Below the pieces are notes generated by a model. The model searched no databases, was not told the origin of the DNA, and worked only from the letters and a program-made list of their open reading frames with translations. The position numbers and the translations under genes are program-made. Shown piece by piece: positions 28,814 to 37,150 of a DNA stretch of 64,000 bases (position 1 is the first letter of the stretch; each line of letters begins with the position of its first letter). The stretch spans positions 30,988 to 94,987 of the forward strand of contig JAEKKJ010000023.1 of NCBI GenBank assembly GCA_019510435.1, given 5' to 3'. This DNA comes from Caulobacterales bacterium. GTDB lineage: Bacteria > Pseudomonadota > Alphaproteobacteria > Caulobacterales > Caulobacteraceae.

Positions 28814-30439
28814 ATGTCTGCACGGGTCTCCGACTGCCTGGTCGGGCTGGCGCTGCTTTGCGCGGTGCTGATCTGCCTGGCGTTCGAGGCGCCGGCCGCT
28901 CTCGACTTCCCAAATCACTACGTACGTCTTTGGCTCATCGGTGGCGGGGCCAAGATATCCCCAAGTCTCGACGCCTTTTACGCGATCGACTGGAGTCGCG
29001 CGGGGGTGAACATCGGCGGCGACCTGCTTGTCCGCGCCTTGGCCCTGATCCTTGGCCCCGACCTGCCGCCACGGCTGCTCCTGGCAATCGCAGTGGTCGT
29101 TCCTCCGCTCGGGGCCATCGTCATGAACAGGGGCCTGTTTGGCGGCGGACACTGGTGGGGTCTCGCCGCGGCCGCGCTGGCCTGGCAGCGCACGGCGCTG
29201 GCCGGCTTCATGAACTTCCAGCTGGCAATAGGGCTGGCGCTCGTCGCCGCCGCGCTGGAAACCGGCGTCTGGCGCACCTCGCTCCTCGTGAAGTCGCTCG
29301 TCCGGGCGGCCATCACATGCGGGCTCCTGCTGTTTCACCCGTTCGGGCCGCTGATGTATCTCTGCGTTCTCATGGGGCTCAGCGTCGGCGCTCCGCTGCG
29401 GGACCTGCTGACCATCGCGCACTGGCGAGCGAAGGCGCCAACACTTCTCATTACCGCGGCCGCGGTCATCATTCCCTTTGCGCTCGTCGTGGCGCTGGTC
29501 CCGAATCCGATCCCGCCAGCCGATCGGCTGGCGACCTGGGGAGCCCTTTCACCGTCACACGTCTACAGTGTGATCACGACCGGACTGCAGACCTACTCGA
29601 GCCACGTGGACCTCGCGACGCTTATGGCGCTCGTGGGCGTCGCATCCGCCGCCATGCTGTTTGGGAAGGTGGAGTTTCACGCGGGCCTGGTGCTAGTTGG
29701 CGCGCTCCTGCTCATCGTCTCACCGCTGGCGCCTGAGCAGCTTGGCGGAACTGGGTGGGTCGACCGACGACTGCCGGTCATGGGCACACTCATCCTGGTC
29801 TCGGCAATCCGGCCACGCATCCCGGACTTGCGGTTCGCGGTGGCCGCCGCGGCCGCCTTGCTTCTGAGCGTTGCTGTGCGTTCGGCTGTCGTCGCGCGCG
29901 CATGGGCGTCGGCCGATCGGGACGAGAGGTCGGTCGAGGCTGCGCTGGGGTCGGCGCCTGCGGGCGCGCGCATCATCTCGGCGGCCGACGACCCGCCCCG
30001 CCTCAACATCGCACCGCCCGGCCGCTATCTGCGTGGCCAGCCGATGTACTGGAACTTCGCCAGCCTCGCGTTGCGCTGGCGCGGCGACTTCGTGCCGAAC
30101 GTCTTCACCCAGGCGGGCCAACAGCCGCTTCGCGTGCAGCCGCGGTTTGCGCCGATTAGCACACCGTCCGGTGGCCCGCCCTCCGTCGAGACCCTGAGCG
30201 CGCCCAAGCTCACGGATCGGGAGTACGTCCGGCTTTGGCGGCAGTGTTTCCAGTACGTCCTGGTTATGAATGCCGACATCGCGCCACCCGCTGACCGGCG
30301 CCAGGCCGCCCCGGGACTGCAGCTTGTCAACGACCAGGGCTTTGCAGTGCTCTACCGCAACCCGTCGTCCGACTGGCCTTCATGCCAACGAGCCATCGCG
30401 GCCCAGCCCGCCGCCTCCGGCGGGGGTGTTCGCCCATAG
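28814..30439 (+). CDS. polytopic membrane protein of unknown function
   Basis: A 541-residue protein with about ten or more hydrophobic segments up to about residue 375, then a soluble C-terminal part of roughly 165 residues. The early luminal-type sequence ALDFPNHYVRLWLIGGG with an acidic-aromatic pattern recalls GT-C glycosyltransferases and related exporters, but no catalytic motif is certain. ATG at 28814 is chosen because GGGGGGAA precedes it. Codon use is less GC3-biased than the neighbours (more ATA, CTT, TCA, ACA-type codons), hinting at later acquisition. Confidence 0.75.
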   Translation: MSARVSDCLVGLALLCAVLICLAFEAPAALDFPNHYVRLWLIGGGAKISPSLDAFYAIDWSRAGVNIGGDLLVRALALILGPDLPPRLLLAIAVVVPPLGAIVMNRGLFGGGHWWGLAAAALAWQRTALAGFMNFQLAIGLALVAAALETGVWRTSLLVKSLVRAAITCGLLLFHPFGPLMYLCVLMGLSVGAPLRDLLTIAHWRAKAPTLLITAAAVIIPFALVVALVPNPIPPADRLATWGALSPSHVYSVITTGLQTYSSHVDLATLMALVGVASAAMLFGKVEFHAGLVLVGALLLIVSPLAPEQLGGTGWVDRRLPVMGTLILVSAIRPRIPDLRFAVAAAAALLLSVAVRSAVVARAWASADRDERSVEAALGSAPAGARIISAADDPPRLNIAPPGRYLRGQPMYWNFASLALRWRGDFVPNVFTQAGQQPLRVQPRFAPISTPSGGPPSVETLSAPKLTDREYVRLWRQCFQYVLVMNADIAPPADRRQAAPGLQLVNDQGFAVLYRNPSSDWPSCQRAIAAQPAASGGGVRP

Positions 30440-30486
30440 GGCCTGGGTGAGCGCGGTCGACCGAGCTCAGCTCGGCCGGCGCCGCG

Positions 30487-31603
30487 TCAGGCCGCGCCGC
30501 CCTTGTCGCGGCGCTCGGCGTAGATGATCAGCGGCTGGGCGCGGCCTTCCACGACCTCGGCGTTGACCACCACCTCCTCGACCCCGTCGTAGGTGGGCAG
30601 CTCGTACATGGTGTCGAGCAGGATGCCTTCCAGGATCGAGCGCAGGCCCCGCGCGCCGGTCTTGCGCACGATGGCCTTGCGGGCCACGGCGTTCAGCGCG
30701 TCGTCGGTGAACGTCAGGCCGATGTTCTCCATCTCGAAGAGACGGACGTACTGCTTGACGAAGGCGTTCTTCGGCTCGGTGAGGATCTTCACCAGGGCCT
30801 TCTCGTCCAGGTCGTCCAGGGTGGCGATCACCGGCAGGCGGCCGACGAATTCCGGGATCAGGCCGAAGCGGAGCAGGTCGTCCGGCTCCACCTGGCGGAA
30901 GATCTCGCCCGTGCGGCGCTCGTCCGGATCCGACACCTTCGCGCCGAAACCGACGCTGGTGCCCTGGCCGCGCGCGGAGATGATCTTCTCCAGGCCCGCG
31001 AAGGCGCCGCCGCAGATGAACAGGATGTTGGTGGTGTCGACCTGCAGGAACTCCTGCTGCGGATGCTTGCGCCCGCCCTGCGGCGGCACGGAGGCGACGG
31101 TGCCTTCCATGATCTTCAGCAGCGCCTGCTGGACGCCCTTGTAGACGATGCCGCGCTGGGCCCGCTCGACGTTGTAGTCGGCCGCCTGCAGCAGCTTCAG
31201 GATGATATTTTCGACGTCCTCGCCGACATAGCCGGCTTCGGTGAGGGTCGTAGCGTCGGCCACGGTGAACGGCACGTCGATGATTCGGGCCAGGGTCTGG
31301 GCCAGCAGCGTCTTGCCGGTGCCCGTCGGCCCGATCAGCAGGATGTTGGCCTTGCCCAGCTCGACGTCGTTGTTCTTCGTCGCGTGGTTCAGGCGCTTGT
31401 AGTGGTTGTGGACGGCGACCGAGAGTCGACTTCACGAAGGAAATCTTGTGCTCTTCGCGGATGATATCCATGCACAGTTCGACGCATTCATCACAGATGA
31501 ACACGGTCGGGCCCGCAATCAGCTTGCGTACCTCGTGCTGGCTCTTGCCGCAGAAAGAGCAATACAGCGTGCTCTTGGAATCCCCGCTGGCGGCCTTGGT
31601 CAT
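30487..31603 (-). pseudogene. clpX: clpX, ATPase subunit of ClpXP, disrupted by two deletions
   Basis: The first 59 codons encode an intact ClpX zinc-binding domain (CSFCGK and CDECVE). After Ser59 (about 31427) the frame shifts by +1, and about 28 residues that normally follow, including the VIGQ...AKK segment, are absent. The shifted frame continues VAVHNHYKRLNH, Walker A GPTGTGKTLLAQ, then VPFTVADATTLTEAGYVGED to the normal end. At 31140/31141 GIVY joins directly to GVQQALL through one Lys, removing about 22 residues with the Walker B IDEID motif in frame. As written it cannot make a working ClpX, though clpX is essential in Caulobacter crescentus. Assembly error is a serious alternative. 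Confidence 0.9.
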
Positions 31604-31825
31604 GGTCTCATCTCACTCTCTCGACGAGGTGCCCGGTAGTCTGGATCCGCCTCGTCCCGGGACGCCTGCGCCCTGACACTGCAGAATACGCGCCGCGGGT
31701 TGTCCAAGTCTTGACATTCCCCGATCCGCGCCGGGATCACAAGCCTTCGCTCGCGAGAGCGACAATGTGCAACGCGGAGCCCGACCCTTGGGCGCCTCGC
31801 CTTACCAAATGGGAAACGCGCCGAA

Positions 31826-32503
31826 ATGGCACAAGAGCGTGAGTTGGCCGCATCTGAGACCGACCCCCTGCCCGACCTGCCCCGCGGCGGGCCGGCCGAC
31901 GTCGAAGCGCCGATCGTCGCCTTCGACTTCGACGGCACCATGACCGTGCGCGACAGCTACACCGCCTTCCTGGTCTGGCGCACGCCGAAGCTGAAGCTGC
32001 TGCTGGCCGGGATCCGGCTGATTCCGGCCTATGCCAGCTACCTGTTCCACCGCGACCGCGGGCGCATCAAACAGGCGGCGACCAAGGTCCTGCTGGGCGG
32101 GGTCGGCCGCGAGCGGCTGGAGGGCGAGGCGCGGCGGTTCGCCGAACTGCACTCGCGTAGCCTGTTGCGGCCCGACGCGGTCATCGCCTGGAAGCGCTGG
32201 CGCAAGGAGCGGGTGCGGCTGATCATCGTCACCGCCTCGCCGGAGATCGTGGTGGCGCCGTTCGCGCGCGGCCTGGGCGCCGATGACCTCCTGGCCACCC
32301 CCCTCACCTTCGACGAACGCGGCCGGGTCACCGGCGGCTTCGACAGCCCCAACAACCGCGGCCCGGAGAAGGTGGTGCGCCTGAAGGCGGCCTACGGGCC
32401 GAACCTGCGCGTGCGGGCGGCCTACGGCGATACCGACGGCGACACCGAGATGCTGGCGATCGCCGAGGAGCCCTACTACCGGGTGTTCACGGGGCGGGCA
32501 TGA
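31826..32503 (+). CDS. cicA: CicA-like HAD superfamily phosphatase
   Basis: A 225-residue HAD-IB hydrolase. The nucleophile motif is IVAFDFDGTMTVRDSY, motif II is the Thr/Ser in LIIVTASPEIV, and the late acidic motif is AAYGDTDGDTEM. It sits between clpP and clpX on the opposite strand, exactly where cicA lies in Caulobacter crescentus; its dosage affects growth and cell shape there. The substrate is unknown. Its stop overlaps the next start as ATGA. Confidence 0.85.
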   Translation: MAQERELAASETDPLPDLPRGGPADVEAPIVAFDFDGTMTVRDSYTAFLVWRTPKLKLLLAGIRLIPAYASYLFHRDRGRIKQAATKVLLGGVGRERLEGEARRFAELHSRSLLRPDAVIAWKRWRKERVRLIIVTASPEIVVAPFARGLGADDLLATPLTFDERGRVTGGFDSPNNRGPEKVVRLKAAYGPNLRVRAAYGDTDGDTEMLAIAEEPYYRVFTGRA

Positions 32504-32760
32504 GGCACGCCGGCGCTGCTGCGCTGGACCAGCTGGAGCCGTTGCTGGCGCAGCTCCGGCCGCTGGAGGGCCTGCAGGAGCGTTCCCGCGGGATCTTCTA
32601 TCGCAAGGGCCGCGCGTTCCTGCACTTCCACGAGGATCCGAAGGGCCTGTTCGCCGACGTGCGCGACGCCAGCGGCGCCGGCTTCGAGCGGATCGACGTC
32701 ACGGCGCCCGCCGGCCAGGCGCAGCTGTTGCGGACGGCGGCGGCGCGGGCCATGGGCTGA
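32500..32760 (+). CDS. small conserved protein downstream of cicA
   Basis: An 86-residue protein I do not recognise by name. It has an N-terminal Leu-rich helix (LDQLEPLLAQLRPLEGLQE), then a beta-rich core GIFYRKGRAFLHFHEDPKG with the strand LFADVRD. The ATG overlaps the cicA stop (ATGA), so it is almost certainly co-translated with it. The core looks like a small alpha/beta fold that could bind a partner. The last codons lie inside a hairpin shared with clpP. Confidence 0.75.
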   Translation: MRHAGAAALDQLEPLLAQLRPLEGLQERSRGIFYRKGRAFLHFHEDPKGLFADVRDASGAGFERIDVTAPAGQAQLLRTAAARAMG

Positions 32761-32770
32761 CGCGCCGCCG
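32738..32770. terminator. bidirectional hairpin between the cicA operon and clpP
   Basis: CGGCGGCGCG (32738-32747) pairs with CGCGCCGCCG (32761-32770) across a 13-nt loop containing the upstream gene's stop. It lies at the meeting point of two convergent units and could stop transcription from either side. There is no T-run. Confidence 0.5.
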
Positions 32771-32778
32771 GGACGCGA

Positions 32779-33396
32779 TCAGGCGTCGCCGTCGCGGCGT
32801 TCCCAGACGTGGTCCACCAGGCCGAAATCTCGCGCCTCTTCGGCGGTCATGAAGAAGTCGCGGTCCAGCGTCTCCTCGACCACCTCGATCGGCTGGCCGG
32901 TGTGCTTGGCGTAGATCTCGTTCAGCCGGCGCTTGGTCTTGATGATGTCCTCGGCGTGGCGCTGGATGTCGGTCGCCTTGCCCGAGTAGCCGCCCGAGGG
33001 CTGGTGCACCATGATCCGCGAGTTCGGCAGGGCGATGCGGCTGCCCTTCTCGCCGGCCATCAGCAGGAACGAGCCCATGGAGGCCGCCATGCCGAGGCAC
33101 AGGGTGATCACCGGGCTGCGGATGTATTGCATGGTGTCGTAGATCGCGAGGCCGGACGTCACCACTCCGCCAGGGGAGTTGATGTACATCTGGATCTCTT
33201 TCTTCGGGTTCTCCGCCTCCAGGTGCAGCAGCTGGGCGCAGATCAGGCTGGCCATGCCGTCCTCGACGGGGCCGGCCAGGAAGATGATCCGGTCCTTCAG
33301 CAGGCGCGAGAAGATGTCGTAGGCGCGCTCGCCCCGGCTCGTCTGCTCGACGACCATCGGCACGAGGCCCAGGGCGGTGGTGACGGGATCGCGCAT
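32779..33396 (-). CDS. clpP: ATP-dependent Clp protease proteolytic subunit
   Basis: A 205-residue serine peptidase forming the double-heptamer chamber of ClpXP/ClpAP. The catalytic triad is Ser106 in GMAASMGSF, His131 in MVHQPSGG and Asp180 in ETLDRDFF. ATG at 33396 with AAGAAGGA upstream fits the usual start; the longer frame to 33477 is leader. The -35/-10-like TTGCGC and GATATC with 17-bp spacing lie just upstream near 33450-33480. No trigger-factor gene precedes it; the upstream gene is the secreted nuclease. Confidence 0.97.
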   Translation of the reverse strand: MRDPVTTALGLVPMVVEQTSRGERAYDIFSRLLKDRIIFLAGPVEDGMASLICAQLLHLEAENPKKEIQMYINSPGGVVTSGLAIYDTMQYIRSPVITLCLGMAASMGSFLLMAGEKGSRIALPNSRIMVHQPSGGYSGKATDIQRHAEDIIKTKRRLNEIYAKHTGQPIEVVEETLDRDFFMTAEEARDFGLVDHVWERRDGDA

Positions 33397-33484
33397 CGGA
33401 AGTCCTTCTTGGGTATAGATCGGGCGGATCACGCCCGCGCTCCCCTCCGATATCGCCCGCCGCACCTGTGGGCGCAAGGAGTCA

Positions 33485-33510
33485 GGACGGCGGCATAAGC
33501 GCCGCCGTCC
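33485..33510 (-). terminator. probable terminator of the secreted nuclease gene
   Basis: A 10-bp perfect stem GGACGGCGGC/GCCGCCGTCC with a 6-nt loop lies 12 bp past the nuclease stop and directly before the clpP promoter region. The T-run is poor (TGACTCCTT). Confidence 0.55.
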
Positions 33511-33522
33511 CGTCCAGCCTCG

Positions 33523-36500
33523 TCAGACGAACACGAACTCGCCGGCGTTGAGCGCGCCGAGGGTGGTGTTCTGCAGGGTGATGGTGTCGGCCGCGTCCAG
33601 GGTGATCACCACGCTGGTCCCGACCTGGGCCGCGTGGGTCTGCACCGCCGCGAAGTCGGCGAAAGCGCTGTGGTCCAGCTGGATCACGTCCTTGGACTCG
33701 AAGTCGGTGACCACGTCCTTGCCGAAGGCGCCGGTGAAGATGAACCGGTCCACGCCCAGGCCGCCGGAGAGGGTGTCGTCGCCCGCCCCGCCGTTCAGGG
33801 TGTCGGTCCCGCCCAGGCCGGACAGCTTGTCGTTGCCGCCCGCCCCGTTCAGCGTGTCGTCCAGCGGGTTCGAGCCGGCCATGGTGTCGGCGCCGGCGGT
33901 CCCGGTGCGGGCCGGGGCGTCGGCGATGCCCCGGACCGTGACATTGATCGTGCCGTTCGAGATCGCCCCGTGGCTGTCCTGCACCTGGTAGGTCAAGGTG
34001 TCGAGCAGGGTCTGGGGCTGCCTCAGGGCGTCGGCGGCGTCCCCGTCCGCCACATAGACCACCTTGCCGTTCACGATGGTGGCGTGGCCGGCCGCCGTGG
34101 CGCCGGTGATCCCGATCAGGGTGCGCGTGTCGCCGGCGTTGGCGTCGATGTCGTTGGCCAGGACGTCGATGGTGACGGTCTGGTTCTCGGACACCGCCGC
34201 AGCGTCGGTGTTGGCCACCGGCGCGGCGTTGACGAACAGCCGCGAGACGATCGGGTCGTGGTCGGTGGGCCGCTCGTTGCTGGGCTGCAGGGAATTCAGG
34301 TGGACGATGTCGAACGCCGCCCCGCTCTGCAGGTTGGGCGAGACGAACTGGTGGTCGATCTCCTGGCTGTTGCCCTCGAAGGAGTAGGAATACTGCTCGT
34401 CCACCGGCAGCAGGCGGGTGAGGTTCGAAAGCGCCCCGCCGCTCTCCAGCTGGGTCTGGGCGGTCTCGAACTGGAAGCCGTTGAAGTCGCCCATCACCAC
34501 GACATTGGCGTTGGGATCGGCCGCCACCGTGGCCTCCACCGCCTTCTTGACCCACAGCGTCTGATCGGTGCGCCGATCGTCGCCGCTGATCGCGGCCGGC
34601 TGGTCCTGGCCGAACGTCTCCTCACTGCCACCACGCGAGTAGTTGTGGACGTCGACGACGGTGATCTTCTGGCCATTGAAGGTGAAGTCGGCGACCAGCG
34701 GCTTGCGGCTGTTGTTGTAGGCGTCGCCGTTGGAGAGGTCGCCGTCGACGATCTGGTGTACGGAGCCCGCCACCAGGCTCACCCGGTCGGGGTTGTAGAG
34801 GAAGCCCTGGCGGATGTTGCCGTTGCTCTCGCCGCCGGTGGTGTTGTTCGCGGTGGGCGCGACCTCGACATAGACGTAGTGCGGGCCGCCCGCCGCCACG
34901 ATGGCGTCGATCAGCTTCTGCGCGGTGACCGCGCCGGAATAGTTGGTCCCGTTGCCGGCGCCGTCGGCGTCCTGGATCTCCTCCAGGCCCACGATGTCGG
35001 GCGCGTGGAGGTTCTGGGCGATGTCCACGCCCAGCTGGTCGAACTTCGCCTGCGGGTCGGTGGGGTCCAGGTTCTCGCAGTTGTAGGCGCCGATGGTCAC
35101 ATGGTCGGCGTCGCCCGCCAGGGTCGTGGTCTCCCGGGGCAGGGTCGCCGTCGCGCCCGTGCCCTGCGAGCCGACCGCCGTCGGGATCAGCTCGTAGTTG
35201 CCGCCGAAGTAGCTCAGCACGCCGGTGACGTCGCCCAGGTGGTCGCCGGCCAGGGCGTTGGGCTGCGCCGAGGCGGGGGCGACGCCCGAGTCGTAGAAGA
35301 TCTGCACCTTCTCGGGATTCAGGTCGCCGGCGGTGATGGAGATGCCGCCGCGGCCGTTCATGCCCGTGGCGTCGGCGCCCTCGTTGGCCACGATCCAGGT
35401 GGAGTTGCCCAGCGAGCCGTCCGCGTTGTGCAGGGTCGAATCGACAGCCTGGGCGTCGACCACCGTCACCAACATGCCCTCCAGCGACTCATAGAAGTCG
35501 GCGGCGTCCTGGCTGGGGTCGAACGTGCCGAAGTGGTCGTCCTCGATCACTTCGGTCGGCGGCAGGCGCCCGCCCTCCCCGATGATGGTCGGGGCGATGG
35601 TGTGGACGTCGTGGTCCAGCAGCGTGACGGTGGGGCTGTTGATCTCGGTGATGGTCAGGTTGTTGGGGTCCGAGCCCTGGAACTCGTTGACCACGCCCTG
35701 GACGCTCACCAGCTGGCCCACGGCCACCGTCGGCGCGGTGCTGGTGAAGACGAAGACGGCGTCTGAGGTGGCGTCGTTGCCGTCGCCGGTGGGGTCCTGG
35801 ATCCAGAAGCCCTTGGAGCCGGTGGTGTCGATCGCCGTCACCACGCCCGTCGTGGTCACCGACAGGCCGTTGTAGGCCGAGGTGTGGCCCGCCCCCTGGA
35901 TGTCGTAGATGTGCGGCGTCGGGTTGTAGGTCGCAAAGTCGATCGGCGCGCTCGTGCCGGCATAGGCGTTACCGGCCGCGTCGGTCACCGCGGTGGAGCC
36001 GACCGACAGGTGGTAGCCCTCGCTGACGTTGAGGTCGGCGCTCGGGTTGATGGTCACGACGTTGCCGCTGAACGTCACCTGGCTGGTGTCCGCGGCGCTG
36101 ATCACGTGGGTGTCGCCTAGGTCGCCGACGATCGTGAAGCTGCCGGCGCCGGCCTTGACCGTTTCGTCGAAGGTCAGGACCAGGTTGCTGGCGGGCGTGA
36201 CCAGGGCGTGCTCGGCCGGGTTGCTGCCGATCAGGCTAGGCGGGGTGGTGTCGGCGCTGGCCGGGCTGCTGGTGACATGGATGTTGTCGATGCCGATCCA
36301 GCTGTCGCTGCTGGGCGCGTTCACCGTGGCGAACCGCAGCTCCACCTGGGCCTGGTTGTTCAGGAACGACGGCAGGTCCAGCGACACGTGCACGTCGGGG
36401 CTGGCGAGGGTCGGGAAGAGGTTGGCCGAATAGGCGCCCGGCAGGTTGGTCCAGGCCCCGCTGTCGCCGACCCGGTACATCAGGGCGAACTGCTGGTTGG

Positions 36501-36909
36501 TGATGTCGGTGTCCAGGTGGCGCAGGTCGAAGTCGACGTGCAGGCCCTGGCGGCCGGAGGAGTCGAGGTAGAGCACGATGCTGGGGTTGTCGGCCGTGCC
36601 GGACCCCTGGATGGCGATGGTGGGGTTGCCGTTCTGGAATTCGGCGACGCCGCCGCTCGAAAAGCCGTAGCTGGTCTGGTTCGCGAAGACGTTGAACTGG
36701 CCGAGATTCGCGCCGGTCTGGGCGCTGGCGTCCAGGTTCGTCGGGCTGGTGCTCGGGAAGGTGTCGCCGATGTAGCCGACGATGCTGGGCACGTTCTCCC
36801 AGCCGGTGGCGGCCGGGTCGGTCCCCGTCACGCTGGTGGTGATCAGGCCCGTGTTCGACCAGTCCTGGGCGAAGTCTCCGCCGGCCAGGCTGTAGAATAC
36901 CTTACTCAT
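33523..36909 (-). CDS. ExeM/NucH-type extracellular endonuclease with RTX tail
   Basis: A 1128-residue secreted nuclease. In order: an N-terminal jellyroll-like region (to about 210); a Big_5-type Ig domain starting near TTPPSLIGSNPAEHAL; an OB-like nuclease-associated domain (VTTTGVVTAIDTTGSKGFWIQDP); an exonuclease-endonuclease-phosphatase domain (GLEEIQDADG, FTFNGQKITVVDVHNYS, VVVMGDFNGFQ, STDHDPIVSR-like RPTDHDPIVSR); a tandem-95/cadherin-like domain (AVSENQTVTIDVLANDID); and RTX repeats (GGAGNDKLSGLGGTDTLNGG). There is no N-terminal signal, so type I secretion is expected. ATG at 36909 has GGGGGC upstream. It would degrade extracellular DNA, perhaps for phosphate or biofilm control. Confidence 0.92.
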   Translation of the reverse strand: MSKVFYSLAGGDFAQDWSNTGLITTSVTGTDPAATGWENVPSIVGYIGDTFPSTSPTNLDASAQTGANLGQFNVFANQTSYGFSSGGVAEFQNGNPTIAIQGSGTADNPSIVLYLDSSGRQGLHVDFDLRHLDTDITNQQFALMYRVGDSGAWTNLPGAYSANLFPTLASPDVHVSLDLPSFLNNQAQVELRFATVNAPSSDSWIGIDNIHVTSSPASADTTPPSLIGSNPAEHALVTPASNLVLTFDETVKAGAGSFTIVGDLGDTHVISAADTSQVTFSGNVVTINPSADLNVSEGYHLSVGSTAVTDAAGNAYAGTSAPIDFATYNPTPHIYDIQGAGHTSAYNGLSVTTTGVVTAIDTTGSKGFWIQDPTGDGNDATSDAVFVFTSTAPTVAVGQLVSVQGVVNEFQGSDPNNLTITEINSPTVTLLDHDVHTIAPTIIGEGGRLPPTEVIEDDHFGTFDPSQDAADFYESLEGMLVTVVDAQAVDSTLHNADGSLGNSTWIVANEGADATGMNGRGGISITAGDLNPEKVQIFYDSGVAPASAQPNALAGDHLGDVTGVLSYFGGNYELIPTAVGSQGTGATATLPRETTTLAGDADHVTIGAYNCENLDPTDPQAKFDQLGVDIAQNLHAPDIVGLEEIQDADGAGNGTNYSGAVTAQKLIDAIVAAGGPHYVYVEVAPTANNTTGGESNGNIRQGFLYNPDRVSLVAGSVHQIVDGDLSNGDAYNNSRKPLVADFTFNGQKITVVDVHNYSRGGSEETFGQDQPAAISGDDRRTDQTLWVKKAVEATVAADPNANVVVMGDFNGFQFETAQTQLESGGALSNLTRLLPVDEQYSYSFEGNSQEIDHQFVSPNLQSGAAFDIVHLNSLQPSNERPTDHDPIVSRLFVNAAPVANTDAAAVSENQTVTIDVLANDIDANAGDTRTLIGITGATAAGHATIVNGKVVYVADGDAADALRQPQTLLDTLTYQVQDSHGAISNGTINVTVRGIADAPARTGTAGADTMAGSNPLDDTLNGAGGNDKLSGLGGTDTLNGGAGDDTLSGGLGVDRFIFTGAFGKDVVTDFESKDVIQLDHSAFADFAAVQTHAAQVGTSVVITLDAADTITLQNTTLGALNAGEFVFV

Positions 36910-37150
36910 GAAAGCCCCCATGAAATCAACTTGATCGGCCCCTCCCCAGAGGCCGGCCGACCACTCCAGCCCGCCGTTAACCTTCACGCAAGCGTTGAAT
37001 CGTCACCACCCACAGCTTGTGGAAAAAAGGTGGCGCCCCCAGCCCGGAAGGCCCCTGCGGCGGGCAGGGTCCTGACCCTCGGATAGCGCCCGGCCGTGAC
37101 AGGGCTGCGACGGTCTGGTCAAAGTGCGCCGGCAGTTTGGGGAGGGCGTG

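Noticed and set aside
28342..28815. Minus-strand 157-codon frame with a 15-residue periodic repeat across the hairpin array
   Set aside because: The periodicity follows from the 45-bp repeat. The frame overlaps the MFS start in another phase and ends in Arg/Pro-rich sequence typical of shadow frames.
31200..31603. Programmed frameshifting in clpX
   Set aside because: The frameshift coincides with about 28 missing conserved residues, and no slippery sequence is present. Deletion explains it better.
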